Assembly: GCA_035471785.1 (NCBI GenBank)
Contig: DATIPQ010000108.1
Coordinates: forward strand, 1 to 37,154
Direction of reading: 5' to 3'
Length of the DNA stretch: 37,154 bases
From: Acidobacteriota bacterium
Lineage (GTDB): Bacteria; Acidobacteriota; UBA6911; RPQK01; DATIPO01
Shown piece by piece: positions 35,334 through 37,154 of this stretch (position 1 is its first letter; each line of letters opens with the position of its first letter). Under the pieces are notes generated by a model. That model saw only the letters and a list, made by a program, of their open reading frames with translations, did no database searches and had not been told where the DNA came from. Position numbers and translations under genes: made by a program.

Positions 35334-36311
35334 GTGGGCGAGGTCATCTGGGAGTTTCCCCTTAACTCGCCGACCCAGGACCTGGTGCGGGGCTGGTTCA
35401 ACGGGCGTCTGGTGGTGGAAAACGACACCCGGCCCGGCGGAGGGCTGCACAACTTCTTCCGCGACCACCTGGGCAGCACCCAGGTCACCGCAGACTTCTT
35501 CACCGGCGCCTTGGTCTGCTCCTCCTTCTACCACCCCTTCGGCCAGTCGGCCGACCCCGCGGCCTGCGACGGGCACGTCCGCAAGTTCACCCAGAAGGAG
35601 CGCGACATCGAGTCCGGCCTCGACTACTTCGGCGCCCGCTACTGCGACTCCCTCTCCGCCCGCTTCCTCTCCCCCGACCCCTTGCTCGCCTCCGCCGACC
35701 CCAACGATCCCCAGACCTGGAACCGTTACTCCTACACGTTCAACCGACCGATGCTCAATGTCGACCCAGACGGTCGAGACCCCATACGCATAGATAACCC
35801 CATGGCTGGTATCCCAAGTTCGGAGGAGTTAAACAGACGGCGACGAGCACGCCGTGAGGCAGGAATAAGAGAGTTCCAGAAGGCGGTTAGGGATGGAACT
35901 CTCGAAGTGAAGATGGGAATGATGCCCGCACCGGCGGGAGGTGCAGGCAGCTTGATCGCCGGCGGCGGCAGGATCATCACGGCAACGCTCGGAGCTGGCG
36001 AGACGCTCCTCAAGGTTGGCGGCGCGATCGCCGTCGGTCTTGGTATTATTAGCCTATCGGAGGAAACGGACGAGCCAGCCGAGGACGCCGAAGTTGAAGA
36101 AAACACCGACCTGCGTCAGCCCGGCACTCTGCGCAATCCCGATGGAACGGTGAAGGATCCCGAGGATCAATTGCAAGGCGTAACGAAAGCACGGGATAGA
36201 GGACAGCTTATTGAAACCATGGGCAAGAGCGAACAAAACGTGGAGAACAGACTGCGGTCAAGTGCGGGGCGTAGCGCAGAAGAAGTCATCAAAGAATTCG
36301 AGGAAAATTGA
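35334..36311 (+). CDS. Orphan Rhs C-terminal tail (end of Rhs core plus unknown toxin-like domain)
   Basis: The reading frame is open from 35259 after an in-frame TAA; GTG at 35334 is the first plausible start (325 residues). Residues 1-150 are the last part of an Rhs core, with DHLGSTQVTADFFTG and the hallmark YFGARYCDSLSARFLSPDPL, then NRYSYTFNRPMLNVDPDGRDP, the usual junction to the variable C-terminal domain. The upstream YD-repeat shell of a normal Rhs protein (over 1000 residues) is absent. The variable part (about 175 residues) has a glycine-rich hydrophobic stretch and an acidic segment, then KARDRGQLIETMGKSEQNVENRL at the end. No known nuclease motif was recognised. It may be a silent toxin cassette or a remnant. 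The TPR gene follows 11 bp later. Confidence 0.72.
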   Translation: MGEVIWEFPLNSPTQDLVRGWFNGRLVVENDTRPGGGLHNFFRDHLGSTQVTADFFTGALVCSSFYHPFGQSADPAACDGHVRKFTQKERDIESGLDYFGARYCDSLSARFLSPDPLLASADPNDPQTWNRYSYTFNRPMLNVDPDGRDPIRIDNPMAGIPSSEELNRRRRARREAGIREFQKAVRDGTLEVKMGMMPAPAGGAGSLIAGGGRIITATLGAGETLLKVGGAIAVGLGIISLSEETDEPAEDAEVEENTDLRQPGTLRNPDGTVKDPEDQLQGVTKARDRGQLIETMGKSEQNVENRLRSSAGRSAEEVIKEFEEN

Positions 36312-36322
36312 TTATCTGATAC

Positions 36323-36817
36323 ATGATAGATATCAAGGAAAAAATAACGAAGGCTCACCCTTATCTGGAAAGGGCTAACTCTCTCTTCGATCAGGCTCGC
36401 TATGATAAAGCTCTCGCGGAGATATCTAAAGCGACGGCGTTGGCCCCCGAGGTCTGGCTTTATCATTTTGCCGAAGGGAACATCTTACTCAAGATGGGTC
36501 GCCTCGAAGATGCAAGGAAGGCGGCTCTCAATGCCCTGAAGCTGAAGGCGGCTGACTCAGATTCATGGTTGTTGTTGGGCGTCATTGAGAAGGCATTGGG
36601 CAATTTCCGGGCCTCCGCCAAGGCTTACTCCAAGAGCGCCGAGCTGCACGAAGACCCTTCGGTTCTTACAATGCTGGCTTCGGTTCAAGCGACGTTTGAC
36701 TTAGGAGCCGCAAAGCAGTCTGCGCAGCGTGCCGTGGAACTAGATCCAGATTGGGACGAGGCCTACAAAGCGCTCAAAGAGATCAACCGTCGAATAACGG
36801 AAGGGCAGCCAACCTAA
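36323..36817 (+). CDS. TPR protein, possible immunity partner of the Rhs tail
   Basis: A 164-residue cytoplasmic protein with no signal sequence, made of about three to four TPR units: HPYLERANSLFDQARYDKALAEISKATALA, LYHFAEGNILLKMGRLEDARKAALNALKL, SWLLLGVIEKALGNFRASAKAYSKSAEL and a final capped repeat (QSAQRAVELDPDWDEAYKAL). It starts 11 bp after the Rhs tail, the position of immunity genes in polymorphic toxin loci. Immunity proteins are very varied and helical-repeat ones are known, so this is a reasonable candidate but is inferred only from position. No clear ribosome site is seen before the ATG. Confidence 0.75.
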   Translation: MIDIKEKITKAHPYLERANSLFDQARYDKALAEISKATALAPEVWLYHFAEGNILLKMGRLEDARKAALNALKLKAADSDSWLLLGVIEKALGNFRASAKAYSKSAELHEDPSVLTMLASVQATFDLGAAKQSAQRAVELDPDWDEAYKALKEINRRITEGQPT

Positions 36818-37154
36818 CCGAAGGTACGTAAATAGGTTGCGTTTGAAAAGCAAGTATTCCGGTTTGTCTTCCGAGGCGAGCCCAATGATGAACGACAGAG
36901 AATCGAGGCACACCTGGAGCGTTGTGATAAATGCCGGAGGGCTATTGAAGTCTGGCGGCGAAAGGCAGCCGTAGGCGAGGCTATCATCTCCGAACGCCTG
37001 GATGAGGATGGCGAATAGCCCTCCCCGCTCAAAACCACCTTGTTTCATTCCACCTCTGCCCCGTGAAGTCCCGCGAGGAGGACCAGGAGCAGTGAGCAGT
37101 GAGTTCTTAAAAGCGACTGTCCTGGAGACGAACCTGTGAAGGAACTAGGGCCAC
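36818..37154 (+). other. Accessory non-coding stretch with a zinc-finger-like remnant
   Basis: No intact gene is supported in these 337 bp. The open frame 36836-37018 (60 codons, no ATG, GTG or TTG) encodes DERQRIEAHLERCDKCRRAIEVW, resembling the HxxxCxxC half of anti-sigma zf-HC2 domains, and is listed separately. The last bases, ACTAGGGCCAC at 37144-37154, match the opening of the structured repeat as found after rpsA, so a third copy may begin at the edge. Confidence 0.5.
36836..37018 (+). pseudogene. Fragment resembling an anti-sigma-type zinc finger (zf-HC2)
   Basis: The 60-codon open frame runs from just after a TAG to a TAG at 37016-37018 with no recognised start codon. It contains RIEAHLERCDKCRRAI, the His-x3-Cys-x2-Cys pattern that anti-sigma zinc fingers use, but the preceding cysteine and helix are absent. 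This suggests a decayed or truncated gene, or a chance match. Confidence 0.35.

Overview
The window looks like a chromosomal segment, including the probable replication-origin region, of a GC-rich Gram-negative-type bacterium, most likely an Acidobacteriota member. The argument rests on a secreted von Willebrand protein of the acidobacterial 'VWFA-related' type (11509-12939), an exosortase H locus, a BlaI/M56 pair, and the order rpsA-HU/IHF-[origin]-dnaA-dnaN-gyrB-gyrA. The phylum call is an inference from protein families, not from rRNA; no rRNA is present.

Layout. 1-705 is the tail of a large EF-hand-containing surface protein, followed by a CAU-anticodon tRNA. 901-3177 (minus) is a tightly packed queD-xrtH-membrane protein (SEC-C)-HExxH membrane protein unit. 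3300-10374 (plus) carries pfkA, a TlpA-like thioredoxin, a MoxR/ChlI-type AAA+ ATPase with its VWA partner, fructose-1,6-bisphosphatase, an RpoH-type sigma factor and a 63-residue zinc-ribbon protein with its own promoter and terminator. 10480-15821 (minus) holds two translation and queuosine units: rpmE-prfA-prmC and folE-VWA-queA, the latter with overlapping or abutting stop/start codons. 16046-28476 (plus) is the core replication and translation block: rpsA with a long acidic tail, ihfB/HU, a 628-bp non-coding origin candidate with DnaA boxes, dnaA, dnaN, gyrB, gyrA, a TPR lipoprotein-like or anchored protein, and a small rpmG. 28483-30498 is a minus-strand molybdopterin oxidoreductase. 30624-32742 is an autoregulated blaI-like repressor plus an M56 (BlaR1-like) membrane protease whose sensor position is occupied by EF-hands. 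32808-34599 (minus) has sufE, a two-domain sulfurtransferase and a small membrane protein. 34741-37154 (plus) is accessory: a DUF2958-like protein, an orphan Rhs C-terminal tail, a TPR protein that could be its immunity partner, and a zinc-finger-like fragment; this end is visibly more AT-rich.

How the genes connect. folE, queD and queA are three steps of queuosine biosynthesis split over two loci. pfkA and fbp oppose each other in glycolysis/gluconeogenesis. sufE and the sulfurtransferase both move sulfane sulfur. The most unusual items are (i) an ~90-bp structured intergenic repeat found upstream of the TlpA-like gene and of ihfB, and possibly again at the right edge; (ii) the BlaR1-like protease with an EF-hand sensor; (iii) the orphan Rhs tail with its neighbour; and (iv) the exosortase H gene cluster with two accessory membrane proteins. 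No CRISPR array, insertion sequence or prophage was seen.
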